From positions 10,850,001 through 10,914,000 of the forward strand of contig NC_003283.11 in the NCBI RefSeq assembly GCF_000002985.6: a stretch of 64,000 bases of DNA. The letters run 5' to 3'. The position numbers and the translations under genes are program-made. Each line of letters begins with the position of its first letter. Within the stretch, counting starts at the first letter, position 1. The DNA comes from Caenorhabditis elegans. Its lineage: Eukaryota; Nematoda; Chromadorea; Rhabditida; Rhabditidae. Of the stretch, positions 36,970 through 48,536 are shown one piece after another. Under the pieces are notes generated by a model. That model was given only the letters and a program-made list of their open reading frames with translations, was not told the origin of the DNA and did no database searches.

Positions 36970-37839
36970 ATGCATACTCTCTCCATTTTATTACCTTTTC
37001 TACTTGTGTTATCCACATTTTCTCAAGTATCTCATGAGTTCCGGCATAAAGCTTTTCGAACATTGAAAACTCCAAAAGTCAATAAACAAAGGTTATCTTT
37101 GATTATTCAAAGACTACGTATGAATGATACCACTAGAATAAATGGAGAAGGTATGTAATTTGAATGGGAATTTAAATACAATTGAAAGGTTTCAGAAAAC
37201 TGCCCTATGTTCCAATCATTTTCTCATTGTGCCTGTGAATCAACCTGCAACAATCCAGACCCGGTAAGAACCTTTTTTCTCAAATCCAATCGTAAATAAC
37301 AGGCAAAGTTTCCAATAGTACTATTATCGGTATAATTCAAAAAATTCCAGTATTGCTCTAAATGTGAGCCTGGATGCACTTGTCGAAATGGATTTGTTCG
37401 GAATTCTCTCAAATTGTGTGTTCTACCGGAAGAATGCCCACGGACCAAACTTCGACGTTTTGAACTACAACCACCTAGACGACTCTATGAAGCCGTTCCA
37501 GTTGTTATCACAACTACCACAGAAGAACCTACTAGAGCAACAACTGAAGAGCCGACAACTGAACTTATAACAGCTACTGAAATTGCTGATGAACTCGTAA
37601 CAGTACCACTGATAGTTCTTCGTAATGGACCAACACCTCCATCGGCTCCTCCAATGCTACAAGAACTCTCGTCTGACATGATCGGAGCTCCATCAGCAAC
37701 TCCTCCTCCAGACTTTTCCTATGGGCCACCAGGAATGAATGCAGCAAAAGTTGCATTGTATGAGAATTTTCTCAAACAAAAACGAATTATGAGAGCTCTC
37801 CGTCATCGCAGAAACCGGTTTGCAAAGAGAATGTTGTAA
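36970..37839 (+). CDS. Secreted TIL-domain (trypsin-inhibitor-like) protein
   Basis: Exons 36970-37150, 37196-37263, 37351-37839; 245 aa. The ATG directly follows an acceptor (TTTGCAG), consistent with trans-splicing. The N-terminus is a signal peptide (hydrophobic LSILLPFLLVLSTFS). A basic segment follows, then one TIL domain at residues 63-112 with ten cysteines in the usual C-x-C / C-x2-C pattern (CACESTC, YCSKCEPGCTC, LCVLPEEC). Such domains are compact serine-protease inhibitors of the Ascaris type. The C-terminal half is Thr/Glu/Pro-rich (TTTTEEPTRATTEEPTTE) and ends in a basic helix-like tail (RALRHRRNRFAKRML). The long Ser/Thr/Pro tail is unusual for a simple inhibitor and may be glycosylated. 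Probably F32D8.3 by memory. Convergent with the small secreted gene downstream. Confidence 0.85.
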
Positions 37840-37989
37840 ATCTTGGTTTTATTTGATTAACATTTTATTTCATACAACAAGATCTCATAGATTCATTCAA
37901 CTATAACAATTTTTATGAAAAACGATGTGCGGAAACATGTTAAATACAATAAAACAATTTAAATATGAACAATTAAAATCTCAATTTAT

Positions 37990-38244
37990 CTACAATTTTT
38001 CATGATGCTTCCGATGTCTTTTTCCGATGGAAGCCACTTTTTTTGACGTATCTGGAACTATTTCAAAAACAGAATCCACCGCAACTCCAGTGTCATATTC
38101 ATAGAGCTTATAGTCAATATCTGAAATAATTATTTGCTTTAAAAGTATGAAAGTAATCAAAAAAATGTTACCTTTGAATAATGGCACACATTGAATTTCA
38201 CAAAATGCAAGCACAGTGAAATACAAAAACAATAAGAATTTCAT
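37990..38244 (-). CDS. Small secreted protein with a C-terminal GKR site
   Basis: Exons 38244-38172 and 38120-37990; 67 aa. The N-terminus MKFLLFLYFTVLAFC is a clear signal peptide. The remaining 50 or so residues contain an acidic middle (DIDYKLYEYDTG), a KK and then GKRHRKHHEKL at the end. GKR could be an amidation and dibasic cleavage site, making this a possible peptide precursor, but only one such site is present and the preceding sequence matches no neuropeptide family I know. No cysteines after the signal region apart from one near the cleavage site. Start and splice sites are strong. Product unrecognised. Confidence 0.7.
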   Translation of the reverse strand: MKFLLFLYFTVLAFCEIQCVPLFKGNIFLITFILLKQIIISDIDYKLYEYDTGVAVDSVFEIVPDTSKKVASIGKRHRKHHEKL

Positions 38245-38762
38245 TTTTCGAGATAATTTGAATCAAAGTGTAGTTTTCTGCAAGGAATTATCCACTAAAA
38301 AAGCAAAATCTTTTCCTTAAATACAATCCAGTCTTCCAGATTCTAATCCTTGTTCTTTTCTCCCGTGCCGGTGGGTATCATAAACGCAAATCCGCTTTAT
38401 CAACTACGTCCTGAATAAGTGAAATTTCTGTCTTTTTTGGTATAAGCTTATAAGAAATTGGCTTCCGTTGTGAATATTCCTGGTGTTTGAATCATGTCGG
38501 ATTCCAATTTGTTAGGTGCTCGACTTTTTATTTTATTTTTGAAGAAACATTTTTATAAAGGCAAGTATACAAAATCCTATCCGTCGTTCTTATTCCGCAA
38601 AAAATAGTTCGACATCGACTTCTCATATCTTATAGTTAAAAGAGGAATTGATATAAAATAGTGATAAATTTGTAGTGCCCAGTATTTAATTAAATAATTC
38701 AATTCAAAATAGTTGGGTAATTTTTCATTCTTCACTTCATTCTACTTACAGAAAATACGCAT
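38245..38762. other. Intergenic region between D-lactate dehydrogenase and small secreted gene
   Basis: Promoter of the minus-strand small secreted gene and 3' UTR of the dehydrogenase gene. Nothing further recognised. Confidence 0.6.
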
Positions 38763-40993
38763 TTACAATTCTGGAAGGACTTTTCCTGGATTCATAATAT
38801 TATTAGGATCCAACGCGTGTTTGATCGTGTGCATCAACCGTACAGTATTCTCTCCTAATTCTTCTCTCAAGTATTTTCTTTTTCCAAGTCCAATTCCATG
38901 TTCTCCAGTGCATGTTCCATCTGCAGCCAGAGCACGTCTTACAAGACGATCAGAAAACGATTGGATCTTTCTATGCTCAGTTTTATCTTCTTCAATTGTT
39001 GGGAGGATAACATGGAAATTTCCATCACCAACATGACCAACAACAGTTCCAAGAATTTCATGTTCATCTAGATCAGATCTTGTTTCTGATATCACATCTG
39101 CTAGTTTTGATATTGGTACACATACGTCTGTCGTGAATCCCTGAAATAAAAATTTCACACTTTTCAATTTCAAAATACCAAGACTCACTCTTGCTCCTGT
39201 TCTCATTGCAAGAGCAGCGTAGTATGCATTGTGTCGAGCTTTCCATAAAGTTGCCCTCTTATCAGGTGAGGCTCCAGAATCAAAATCTAGAGCTTCGTGA
39301 CTTTTACAGATATCCTCAACAGCAGATGTTTGATCAGCTACTTCTTTTTCATTGCTACCATGAAATTCAATGAAAAGAGTTGGTGATTCTCGAAGGTTCA
39401 GGCTACTGTAAGAGTTGCAAGCTTGAATCTGAACTGTATCAAGAAGCTCAATTCGTGCCACTGGAATATTCCATTGAAGAACTTCAACTACGGTAGAGGC
39501 AGCTTCATGTACTGTTGGGAATGAACAAACAGCTGCAGATAAGAATTGTGGACGAGGATGAACTCTAAAAATATGTTCTGAGAAGGCTCAGGGAATATCA
39601 TTTCAAAATTCTTACTTTACTGTTGCTTCAGTAATTATCCCTAAAGTTCCTTCAGATCCAACAAAAAGTTCAGTAAAATTGAAACCAGCAGATGACTTTC
39701 TTGGACATCTTCCTTTTCCTTTTGTATCTATGATTGTACCATCTGCCAGTACCACTTCCAAATTCACCACATTTTCTTTCATTGTCCCATATCGAATTGC
39801 ATTGGTTCCACTTGCACTAGTTGCTACCATTCCACAAACAGAAGCATCTGCTCCAGGATCTGAAGTTAGGAGAAAATGGTTGGAAATCAAAAATCAGTGA
39901 ACTAACCAACTGGGAAGAATAATCCAGAATTTTTAATTGCATCATTAAGAGCAATTCTTGTAGTTGATGGTTTAACAGAACATACAAAATCTTGCTCACG
40001 GAGCACTGGATCACCAATTATCTGTTGAGTACTTATGCAAATTCCACCTAAAGTTGACATAGATCCACCCTCAAGTCCAGTTCCAGTACCAAATGGAACC
40101 ACTGGAATTGCTCTGTCATTGCATAGTTTTAGAATTTCGGAGACTTGTTCAACATTTGTAGGCTCCAGGACAACTGCTGGTGGTGGTGCACTGAAATTTT
40201 GTATCATCGAAATGAAGTGTTATTTCCTAGAGTATATTATTGGACAATCAGTTGCACAGTCTATTTTTAAAATATTATAATGCCGGGCACTATTCAAAAG
40301 TGTTCTGTAGCTATTTTTGTAGTTCAATATTCAATTTGGAAAAAAATGTTGATCTTCAATATGTGATTTTTGGTGATAAAAATATAGACCAAGATTATCT
40401 GGATAAGCTCAATAAGTAGTAACTAAATAAATAAAAAAAATTTCCGAAATGATTTATAGTCTTTGCAAGTTGAGATAGGATATTCGTGCTAGTAAGAGGT
40501 ATCATGTTTTTGGTGGAAAATAATGAGAATCCTTCCAAAAGTAATGTAAACAACTGTTGTTATCTAATTTTTAAAGTTTTTTTTTAATCACAAAATTTTT
40601 GTTGCGCGTACTAAGGCACCGATTTTTTAAGATGGGTCTCACTGCATTAAAAAATTTCGGGAATCGCTCATTCCTTTATTTAAAAAAAATGCCAACTAAA
40701 AATATAAAGAAAAATTGTTCAGAATAGAAATTTTACAGTAGGCGTTTCAGAAAAATGTTAAATTGCGACACCTTTAAACTTTTGAAAGTAGTCAATTGTT
40801 GAAGTTGTAAGGAGTTGGCCAATAATCTAATTGTTCCGTTCAAAACTCACATAAAATGACTTTCATCTCGTGCAAATTGCCTTCTTACAGATTCTTGTGT
40901 CCGAACAGAAGAGTTTCCAACAATTTTTTGAAGATCTGGCAAAGATTTCTCAATTGCCGTTTGAATTGCTTGAGAACTGAAGACTCGCCGCAT
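38763..40993 (-). CDS. Mitochondrial FAD-linked D-lactate dehydrogenase (LDHD-type)
   Basis: Exons (minus) 40993-40851, 40190-39907, 39859-39616, 39564-39189, 39140-38763; 474 aa. The N-terminus [11 protein letters not shown] is compatible with a mitochondrial presequence. A PCMH-type FAD-binding domain follows ([58 protein letters not shown]). Then comes the FAD-oxidase C-terminal domain with [24 protein letters not shown] and the closing [14 protein letters not shown], all hallmarks of D-lactate/2-hydroxyacid dehydrogenases. It should oxidise D-lactate to pyruvate, passing electrons to cytochrome c or an equivalent carrier. D-2-hydroxyglutarate dehydrogenase is the nearest alternative. The length matches the human LDHD class. 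A TTATTTAG acceptor lies three bases before the ATG, suggesting trans-splicing. Memory suggests the locus F32D8.12. Confidence 0.9.
40191..40850. other. D-lactate dehydrogenase intron 1
   Basis: A 660-nt A+T-rich intron, longer than the others in this gene. I see no repeat or nested gene. Confidence 0.6.
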
Positions 40994-41716
40994 TTTCTAA
41001 ATAATGTGAATGAAAATGAAAGAAATGAAAGAAAATACAAATGAACAAGAGGTTAAAAGTGATAGAATTCGGCTAAAAACCATCTTATCTTCCTCTATGT
41101 CATACGTGATGGGTTGATCGTAGTTGAAGAACTGGACTCTGATGTAACACAGAAAACGGGCAAACCAATAAGTTCAATGAAACATTGACATGAAACATCG
41201 AGATGGAAGACGCAGGATGAGAAACATTGAAAATAGTGTTGGTTTCTACGTGATGAAGACGAAAATGGAGAATTAGAGAAGAAATACGTTAAAATAAGCT
41301 TTTTCTTGTTTAGAAACCTTCAGAAAAATAGAAATAACTTTGCATTTATTGAGTTGTGAATTAGTCCGCTTTCTTACTTTGAAAATAATTTACTTCGAAA
41401 TAGGATTCTGCACGGGCAAAAAACATCAAAAATGGTTAATTTTTGTTTTCATAGGATATTTTATTGACTGTTTCGTTGTTTGAACTTCAAAAAGTCGCAA
41501 TATGCATGTGATGTTTTTTAGGATCGAAACGCTCTGGATCTTATTTTAGTTGATTATATCTATTCGGCGATTTTCAAAAGCAATAATATAGATTTTTTTT
41601 TAAATTTTAATCAGTAAAACAAATCTGAAAAATTCCAAAACTGGGAACAAAATCAACAAGTAGAAAAACAACGGCATTCAACAATAGAGATCTAGAAGAA
41701 ACGCGAGATTACAGTA
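40994..41716. other. Intergenic region upstream of D-lactate dehydrogenase
   Basis: About 720 nt between the PIH1 stop and the dehydrogenase start, on the same strand. Long for an operon spacer, so the dehydrogenase probably has its own promoter here. Confidence 0.5.
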
Positions 41717-43560
41717 TCACAACAGAATGTTTGCTGAAACCACTAGTGTGAATTTTTCGTGGTTGAATTTGGATTTGGCTGTGGACGGATTGATGTGAAA
41801 TGGGAGTCCGAAATCATAAAGGCTGCGACTTTTATCCAACGTTACCAAGCATCGAGTGGGGTTGAGTTGGAGTTCTAGTCTGAAAAATATTAAGCTTTTA
41901 AAAAAAGCTTTCAAGTTATCAATTTTAGGTTTTTCAAAATCAGGTATTTTTTGCTTCTGCTTCTTTACGTACAAATTGGAAATTAGCTTTGTAGCCTCTT
42001 ATGGATTAAAAACTTTTATACAGTTTTTCACACCTACAAACTTATCAATAATAAGTCTTGCACGTAAAACTAATATAGATAATAATGAAGTCTGTGTTTT
42101 TGAGAATCTTGAGAAATTCTAGACGATTTTGGAAAATTATTTATCATCGGGTAGAAATTAAATTACGATACATTTTTTTTAATGTTACGGCCTGTGGGGA
42201 AATGATTAAACACCATTCCTGCGGTGCTAAAACTGCGAAATAAATATAACTGTTGGAAAAATTTTGGAAATATGTTTATTTCGAGTCAAAAACTCAATTT
42301 TCACGAATTTTCTGAAAGTCGATTAAACAATTTGTCTTCCAATTTTATGTTTTAATTATGTTCAAAATATTCATATTATTACATTATAGGGTTCAAACAT
42401 CCGACAGTAATTTAGATTTTTTTTTAAAATAAAATAAAAAAATAAAAATTTGTCAAAATGTTTTTTTTTAATTTATTATGAAATTTCGACATTTTAGCAT
42501 AATAGGGATGGATTTCAATCATTTCCCCACTGGCCATAGTCAACATTTGAAATTGAAAGAAAAATCGATGATTTTAATTATGTGTTCACACTTTTTGAAA
42601 ACTCAACTCGCATTTTGATTGTTTATATTTCAACTGAATTTAAAATAATGTACCCACCTTCTAGGATCTTTGATTGGTTCGCCATTAAGTTCACATCGCA
42701 TACTGATTTCGAGTCTGTCACCATCAAAAAGTCGTATTCTTGTTCCATCAATGTGTTTCAGGCCAAACATCTAAAGGAGACATTTTAAAGTTAAAATTAT
42801 TGTTGCAACAAAAATAACTAACCTCATTTTTCATTTCAGCAACATCATCATTTCCAACTTGCTTTTTTTCTTCTTTCTCCATTCTAACTTTATCTTCCTG
42901 ATACATTTCTTCGACAATCTGTTTTTCTGGTTTTTTGTGAATTTTTTGTACTTCAAGTTCTCCAACTGAAACACGATTGCGAAGAACGATTGGTTTCAAT
43001 GGGTCTAAGTCAATGGAGTGCTGAATTTAAGAATTATGTTATTTCAATTGATAAAATTTCAACTGACTCTATCCTTCACAAGATCGCAGAAAATTAGACA
43101 AAGGAGATGACGGAAGAATGCGTCATTTGGAGACGCTAGTCGTTTTTTATAGAATGTGCTGTTTACCAAAACATCAATCTAAAAACATTTCATACTAACA
43201 ATCAAACATTTATAATTAAACTACCTTGATCGAATTTTCATCACTATGATCTTTCACGCAGTCAATTTCGCCAACACTCATCGGAATTCGAAATGACGGA
43301 TTTCCAGCATCTAATTGAGCAGCAATTTCATCCTTTAAAAATAGTTGATATTACGGAAATAATTTCAAAATACCTACTTGATCAAAATCGTCGATTGGTG
43401 GCGGTAATTGCTCGCAATGGCATACATTTACAAAACACTTTCGGTATTCATCGTTTACAATTCCATTGATTTTTACATCCTTCCATTTACACACATAACC
43501 TGGAAGTGGTTTGATGAGCCACGTTTCCGCTTCCTCCTTTTTTTCAATTTTAAGATCCAT
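41717..43560 (-). CDS. PIH1-domain protein (PIH1D1-like, R2TP co-chaperone subunit)
   Basis: Exons (minus) 43560-43378, 43332-43225, 43178-43068, 43020-42823, 42770-42658, 41879-41717; 291 aa. The N-terminal part reads like a PIH1 domain: PLPGYVCKWKD, KCFVNVCHCEQLPPP, FRIPMSVGE, KVIDVLVNSTFYKK, FFRHLLCLIFCDLVKDR. A charged Lys/Glu linker (QVGNDDVAEMKNE end) follows, then a CS/HSP20-like domain at about 195-291 (LELQLNPTRCLVTLDKSRSL, GLPFHINPSTAKSKFN). PIH1 proteins link HSP90 and the RUVBL ATPases to clients such as box C/D snoRNPs and PIKK kinases. The ATG directly follows the acceptor ATTGTTTCAG, so the mRNA start is probably trans-spliced. The last intron (778 nt) contains a MITE. The overall similarity is moderate, so assignment to PIH1D1 rather than another PIH member is inference. 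Confidence 0.75.
42186..42538. mobile_element. MITE-like element in the PIH1 gene intron
   Basis: CGGCCTGTGGGGAAATGATT at 42188-42207 is the near-exact inverse of AATCATTTCCCCACTGGCCA at 42517-42536 (18 of 20). The interior is A+T-rich and non-coding. Size about 350 bp. Target duplication not clear. Confidence 0.65.
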
Positions 43561-43755
43561 CTGAAACAATTTCAGTATTTCCAGATATACGAAACCAAAA
43601 AGTATGCAAACGAGTTTTAACATTAAGTTTGTAAATCAAGATCAGGATCAATGACAAAAAATAGTTTATGATAATGAATTAATTGAGGCACTATACTCAT
43701 AAATAATGATAATAAATTACTCAAGTATTTAAACTATTCACAAGAAGACACGACG

Positions 43756-44700
43756 TTAGAAAATGGCAAGAAGGGCGAAAACAGAGTAGAGAAGAACACA
43801 CGGATATGCAACGAGAAGACGTTGGTGATCCATTGACAAAGCGATTACAAACAATTTTGATGAAGCAGAAGAACACCAAAGGACAGCAAGCGACGATATA
43901 ATATACCCGATAATGCCCTTGAATGATAATACAGCTGTAACAATGCTCAGAAGAGCCATTGGAAGTAGACAATATCCAAGAACTGATGCGGTGCAGGTGA
44001 AGGAAATATTTTTCTCGTCCGTTGCCATGAGATTCATGAGGGCATAAATTCCAACGCATCCAAGTCCGCCAACTCCATAGATAAATCCAAACGAGAGTTT
44101 GCCGTGAAGAAGAAGAGCGGCTCCAAAAAGAAGACAGAAGACGAGAGGTCCAGCAAGATCTTGATCAGCAATAACTTCGACAGTTGCAGATCCAGTTGGA
44201 TTTAAAACAGCAATAGTTTTCTCCTTGATATGTGAGAAGTTAATTCCGAGTTCTTCCAAGAGTGGTGGCTCATTTTCATAGTCTTCGCCATCAGCAGCAA
44301 CACCGGCGTTTGGAATTGCTGAAAATTGTAGAATTAAAAATGCATTTCAGAATGAAGAATTGATATAAATATATATGTACCTCCCGTCCCGTTGTTTGGC
44401 ATGAACATTTGTCCTCCATAATAATTGGTTTGTGGTTGTTGATATTGTTGATTTTGTTGATAGTAGTCGTTTCCAGCTTCTGAAGGTGAAATGATATTCA
44501 AGAAATTTGTTTAATTACAAATAAATCTCACGCTGCGGTGGCTGTTGTGGCTGCGAGTAATCAAATTGACCCCAACCCATGTCTTGTTGATTTGTTTGAG
44601 TGTTCCATCCTCCTGAAAATTATAAAACTATAAACATTATACTTTAAATAAAAATACCCTGTTGTTGTTGTCCATCATCCATCCAAAATCCATTCGACAT
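43756..44700 (-). CDS. YIPF5/YIPF7-like Yip1-domain Golgi/ER membrane protein
   Basis: Exons (minus) 44700-44658, 44612-44532, 44479-44381, 44318-43756; 261 aa. The N-terminal cytosolic part is Gln/Asn/Tyr-rich (YYQQNQQYQQPQTNYYGGQ), followed by EPPLLEELGINFSHIKEKT, the strongly conserved entry to the YIPF5 Yip1 domain. Then DLAGPLVFCLLFGAALLLHG and four further hydrophobic segments give a five-pass membrane domain ending at the C-terminus. These proteins bind Yif1 and Rab GTPases and act in ER-Golgi vesicle traffic. Length matches human YIPF5 (257 aa). It stands head-to-head with the plus-strand mitochondrial gene 226 nt away and upstream of the PIH1 gene. Probably F32D8.14 by memory. Confidence 0.92.
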
Positions 44701-44926
44701 ATTGAGAGTATAATCAAAAATTTATTGAAATGATGTGGCAAATGAAGAGATTTTTCGTTGTAACAGTGAAGCAGTAGAGCGCACTTGTGTCGCGGCCTAG
44801 AAATGTTTGAACGAACTCTGGTCCGTGTACTCCTCTTGGACAACTTAATCTTGAGTGAAATCTTCCTGCGCTGAACCTGCTTTTAATAAATTTCAACACT
44901 TAGCTTCTTGGTAGTATCAATAAATT
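44701..44926. promoter_or_regulatory. Divergent promoter region
   Basis: A 226-nt gap separates the start codons of two divergent genes (YIPF5-like and TMEM70-family-like). It must hold both 5' UTRs and a shared or overlapping promoter. Confidence 0.5.
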
Positions 44927-45798
44927 ATGTCTTCATTATATGCATTGCTCCGCCCGATTAGAATCAGCTCATCGAACTTTCAAAAATGTGTAAGAAGTCT
45001 TGGAACAACGTCAAAGTGTAAGCGATTTATTTCAAATTTCAAATTATTGTTTCCATCTGAGTTTCAGGCAACGTCGAAGTTCTACCATTGTCAAAGATTG
45101 ATAAAGATGACTTGGGACACTCCATTCTAATCCACAAGGGAACATTACCTCCCGGATCACAAAAAACTCCTCATGATGTAGTCGCGATGGGTGTGAAAGG
45201 AGCTAAAGTTCGTTCAACGGAGCATGTTCTTTTGTCTTAATCAAAAATTCAGATTCTGTCACTGTCTTCATCTCTTGCCGGAGTAGTCATGGTTCCCGTG
45301 CTATCCTCCTATTTGTGGGAAGCAGCTGCTGAAAGACCTTCGATGATGATGTTTGCAATTGGTAAGAATTATCTCTATTGAAGAACGGATTATTTCAAAT
45401 TTCATTATTTTCAGTGGCCAACACCTTCCTCGTCCTGCTATCTTTCACTCCGCTACTACTTCATTTTCTTGCAAAACGATTTCCCATCGACATATTTTAC
45501 AATAATGACAAAAAGGTAGTGCATGACCATTTTCTAATCCATTTCAAAAACATTTTAACAGGTGTTCACAACTGTTCATTACAATTTCTTAATGCAAAAA
45601 CAAGCATTGAGATTCTCAGCTTCTGAAGTTGTCGATGCAGCCGTAGCTCCCGAAATGAAGAAAGTATGGATCCCTCTGGCAACAGCTTTTGTGGGCAAGC
45701 GGCCGCTTCTCATTTCCCTTGATCGAAATGCATATCTTGACAAATTGGCATTTGATGACCTCACAAAAAATGTTCACATTCCACCAAATCACGATTGA
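44927..45798 (+). CDS. TMEM70/TMEM186/TMEM223-family-like mitochondrial inner-membrane protein
   Basis: Exons 44927-45017, 45068-45207, 45253-45361, 45415-45515, 45562-45798; 225 aa. The N-terminus (MSSLYALLRPIRISSSNFQK) is basic and Ser-rich like a mitochondrial presequence. Two hydrophobic segments follow (SLAGVVMVPVLSSYL; VANTFLVLLSFTPLLLHFLA) as a hairpin, then a conserved-looking soluble tail (VHYNFLMQKQALRFSASEVV, FVGKRPLLISLDRNAY). This layout fits the TMEM70-related proteins that help assemble respiratory complexes; the exact subfamily cannot be settled by eye. It ends 79 nt from the stop of the convergent phosphomevalonate kinase gene. Confidence 0.65.
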
Positions 45799-45877
45799 GA
45801 ATTTTTATTCCTTGTTGATAGGTAGCTTTCTATTCAGTTGTTTTTTATCGTTATTGTTCAATAATTGAAAGATTTTC

Positions 45878-46537
45878 TTACAATTTATCAATGATTCGGG
45901 AAATCTTTTCAGTAACCATATTTAGTTGTTGAGATAAATCTGTTCCGCTTTGATTTTTGATAACTAAGTTGAATTTGTAGTCGTCAAGTCCACATTCAGA
46001 TTCGGCATCATCGACACCTTCGACAAATTGGTAGCCTCGTTGTTTTCTATCCTCTTCACTTGTCTCGATTCGAATCGTTACAGTTCTGTAGTTGGCACTG
46101 AAATATTCATAGTCTGTCCTTCGTCGGCAGTCGGATATAATAACTATGTCGCTGTCCATTGTTGAACTGATCGCCGCTCTTAAATACTATAATTTGTCAA
46201 ATACAATTTCAAGTTTCCAACAACCTGCAAAACAATCCGGAATCTTTACATCTCGCTTCTTCTCCCCACTGGATCATATCTTTTCTATACAGCTCTTTGT
46301 ATGGCCCGTCAGTTAGAAGTTCTTCATACTTTAAACCTGAAAAATCCTATTTTCGAATGATCAAACTCTACTTTCAAACAAAGCACCATGTTTCTTAGCA
46401 AATTCCATTTTCAGGCTATGTGAAATACCCGCAACTGAAACATCAAATCGCTTTTGCACCAATACTTCTCTGATCAAGTTTGTACAGTAATCTTTTCCAG
46501 ATTTTCGTTTACCGGATATGGCTATCACGATTGGCAT
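45878..46537 (-). CDS. Phosphomevalonate kinase (animal PMVK type)
   Basis: Exons (minus) 46537-46373, 46337-46225, 46178-45878; 192 aa, the same size as human PMVK. The P-loop is GKRKSGKD (residues 9-16), typical of the animal, non-GHMP enzyme of the NMP-kinase-like fold. Other conserved stretches are KYEELLTDGPYKE, RKDMIQWGEE and the late VIISDCRRRTDYEYF. It phosphorylates phosphomevalonate to diphosphomevalonate. C. elegans lacks sterol synthesis but keeps the mevalonate route for ubiquinone, dolichol and prenylation. An acceptor (GTGTTGCAG) four bases before the ATG suggests trans-splicing. It follows emo-1 by 343 nt on the same strand. Probably F32D8.4 by memory. Confidence 0.92.
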
Positions 46538-46879
46538 TTGTCTGCAACACAAGTTTTTCTATAACGAAATCGTTTGCTTATTTTAAACACTAAAATCAAG
46601 AAAGAACAAATAGTGGAGAATCCTGTCTGTAATTCATAACTGAAGATAGAAACAATTCATATTGACTTAATTTATTTATATTTTAATAACAAGGAAGCCG
46701 AATAAATTAATCACAATAGATTTTTGAGTTTAAAACGAATGGACAAAAAAGGTGAAACTCTACATGAAAAAGTGGAGAAGAATGAGAAGTACGTTCCGTG
46801 CTCCTCGTCGGCGGGGAGAGACGGCGGAAACATAGAAAAGAACAACCCGATATTGCTTAGTTCACGAGGAGGACACCAA

Positions 46880-47135
<256 letters not shown>

Positions 47136-48305
47136 GGTCGTAACTGAAAATTTATAAATGAGTTCCGATGGTGGTGAAATTGAAAACAAAAGAAAAACGC
47201 ATCGCCAATAAAATTAAATAATAATTAAAATTTAAATTACAAAAAACCGAAAAGACGACAGAAAACTGAAAGGAATGACGATGTTCGAGGAGAATATAAA
47301 CGCACAGAGATGTCGGGTGGCTGTCGACGAGAAATTGTCGCAGTGGAAACGAGAGACGCAGACGTCCAAGAGAACTGCAATAGATGTGCAGGCATTGCCA
47401 TTGGCGGCAATTCAAATAAGAAAGGGAGGTCAACTGCGCAAGGTTGCACGCAAATACTGCAATTATCCCGTGCAGGATAGTATCAATAGACAGCAAAATA
47501 CTTCGAAAATTAGGAAAATAATGTTCTGGGAAATTATTTCAAAAAATGCTGGTTTTTCAAAAATCATTTAGAATAGTTTAACTACCTCGGGTCGTCCAAC
47601 TAGATGGAAACTTGTAAGAAAATCCATCAATTTTCATTAAATTTAAATGCATTTTCATGAAAATCATAAATAGCTACTATAATAGTTTAGGAAGTTTACC
47701 ACCAGCATCAAAAAGCACAGTAATATGTTATTTTTGTTTTCACAGCGGTACATGTAGTACCGTACCACAGCTTAATTGTATGGCTTCTGGAGGCCTTTGA
47801 AATAATGGGTTTTTAAACTTCGACGTCAAAAGAGGTTTTCAGTTATGATATAATATATCCGATAAAACAACTTTCACGACCTGAAACTCTTGAGTGAACA
47901 CATTTTGATGTAGCCTTCCGCAATTTGACACGTATATATTTTCAGATAGGACGCACGGATATGTGGGATGCCATCAAACGATCCCTCTCCAAAAACCCCA
48001 TTTCTAGTCGTTTACCTGGATTTAACCTTTACCTTTTTTTTGCTACATAGGTATGATAAATGTTTAACCAGTCCTTACTTAGGTTTCATTCAACTATAAT
48101 TTCCTTCAATTTCAGATAAATTGAAATTACCCTAGATCTTATGGTTCTTTGAAAATAAATGAGGTTGGATCAGAAATGTGAAATCTTCTCGAAATTGTTT
48201 AAAACTGAAAGAAATTGGCGATACACATAACAAATATGGATTCTCTTGACCGTACAACTTCACTACTTTAAAAACTGTTTTGGCACGCTCCTACTGCCAA
48301 CATCA
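47136..48305. other. Intergenic region upstream of emo-1
   Basis: Contains the emo-1 promoter. The segment 47220-47470 is less A+T-rich and open for 98 codons on the plus strand (47275-47571) and for similar lengths on the minus strand, but no frame looks conserved. Possibly a small unannotated or regulatory element; I cannot support a gene. Confidence 0.5.
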
Positions 48306-48536
48306 TCATAACACTTGGAAAGGAAAAGCAAATGCGTGCTTCAATCTCTCATAATTCTTCGTCAAAACCGGATCATCAGGACTGTGGGATGTGAAGTGTC
48401 TCATCTGACATAAGGGAAATTGAGCGGCGGATACATAAAGATTTAGAGATCGCGAGAACTTGCCCAGTTTGAACGATTCGTCACGGATCGGATTGAAGTG
48501 AGAGAAATCTCCCTCCTGTCCGTTTGTTTCCTCCAT
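48306..48536 (-). CDS. Candidate 76-aa small protein
   Basis: A single uninterrupted frame with ATG at 48536-48534 and TGA stop. The ATG is preceded within a few bases by ATATTTAG, a plausible trans-splice acceptor. Composition is balanced (not low-complexity), with Phe- and His-containing stretches such as DFSHFNPIRDESFKLGKFSR and a C-terminal YERLKHAFAFPFQVL. No signal peptide, membrane span or motif I recognise. Codon choice looks like that of neighbouring real genes. It sits between emo-1 and the Kunitz-like gene, divergent from the latter. Could be a real small gene or part of a longer transcript. Confidence 0.4.
   Translation of the reverse strand: MEETNGQEGDFSHFNPIRDESFKLGKFSRSLNLYVSAAQFPLCQMRHFTSHSPDDPVLTKNYERLKHAFAFPFQVL

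Noticed and set aside
47275..47571. 98-codon plus-strand frame in the emo-1 upstream region
   Set aside because: No splice acceptor before the ATG, no conserved motif, and comparable open frames on the other strand; most likely promoter DNA.
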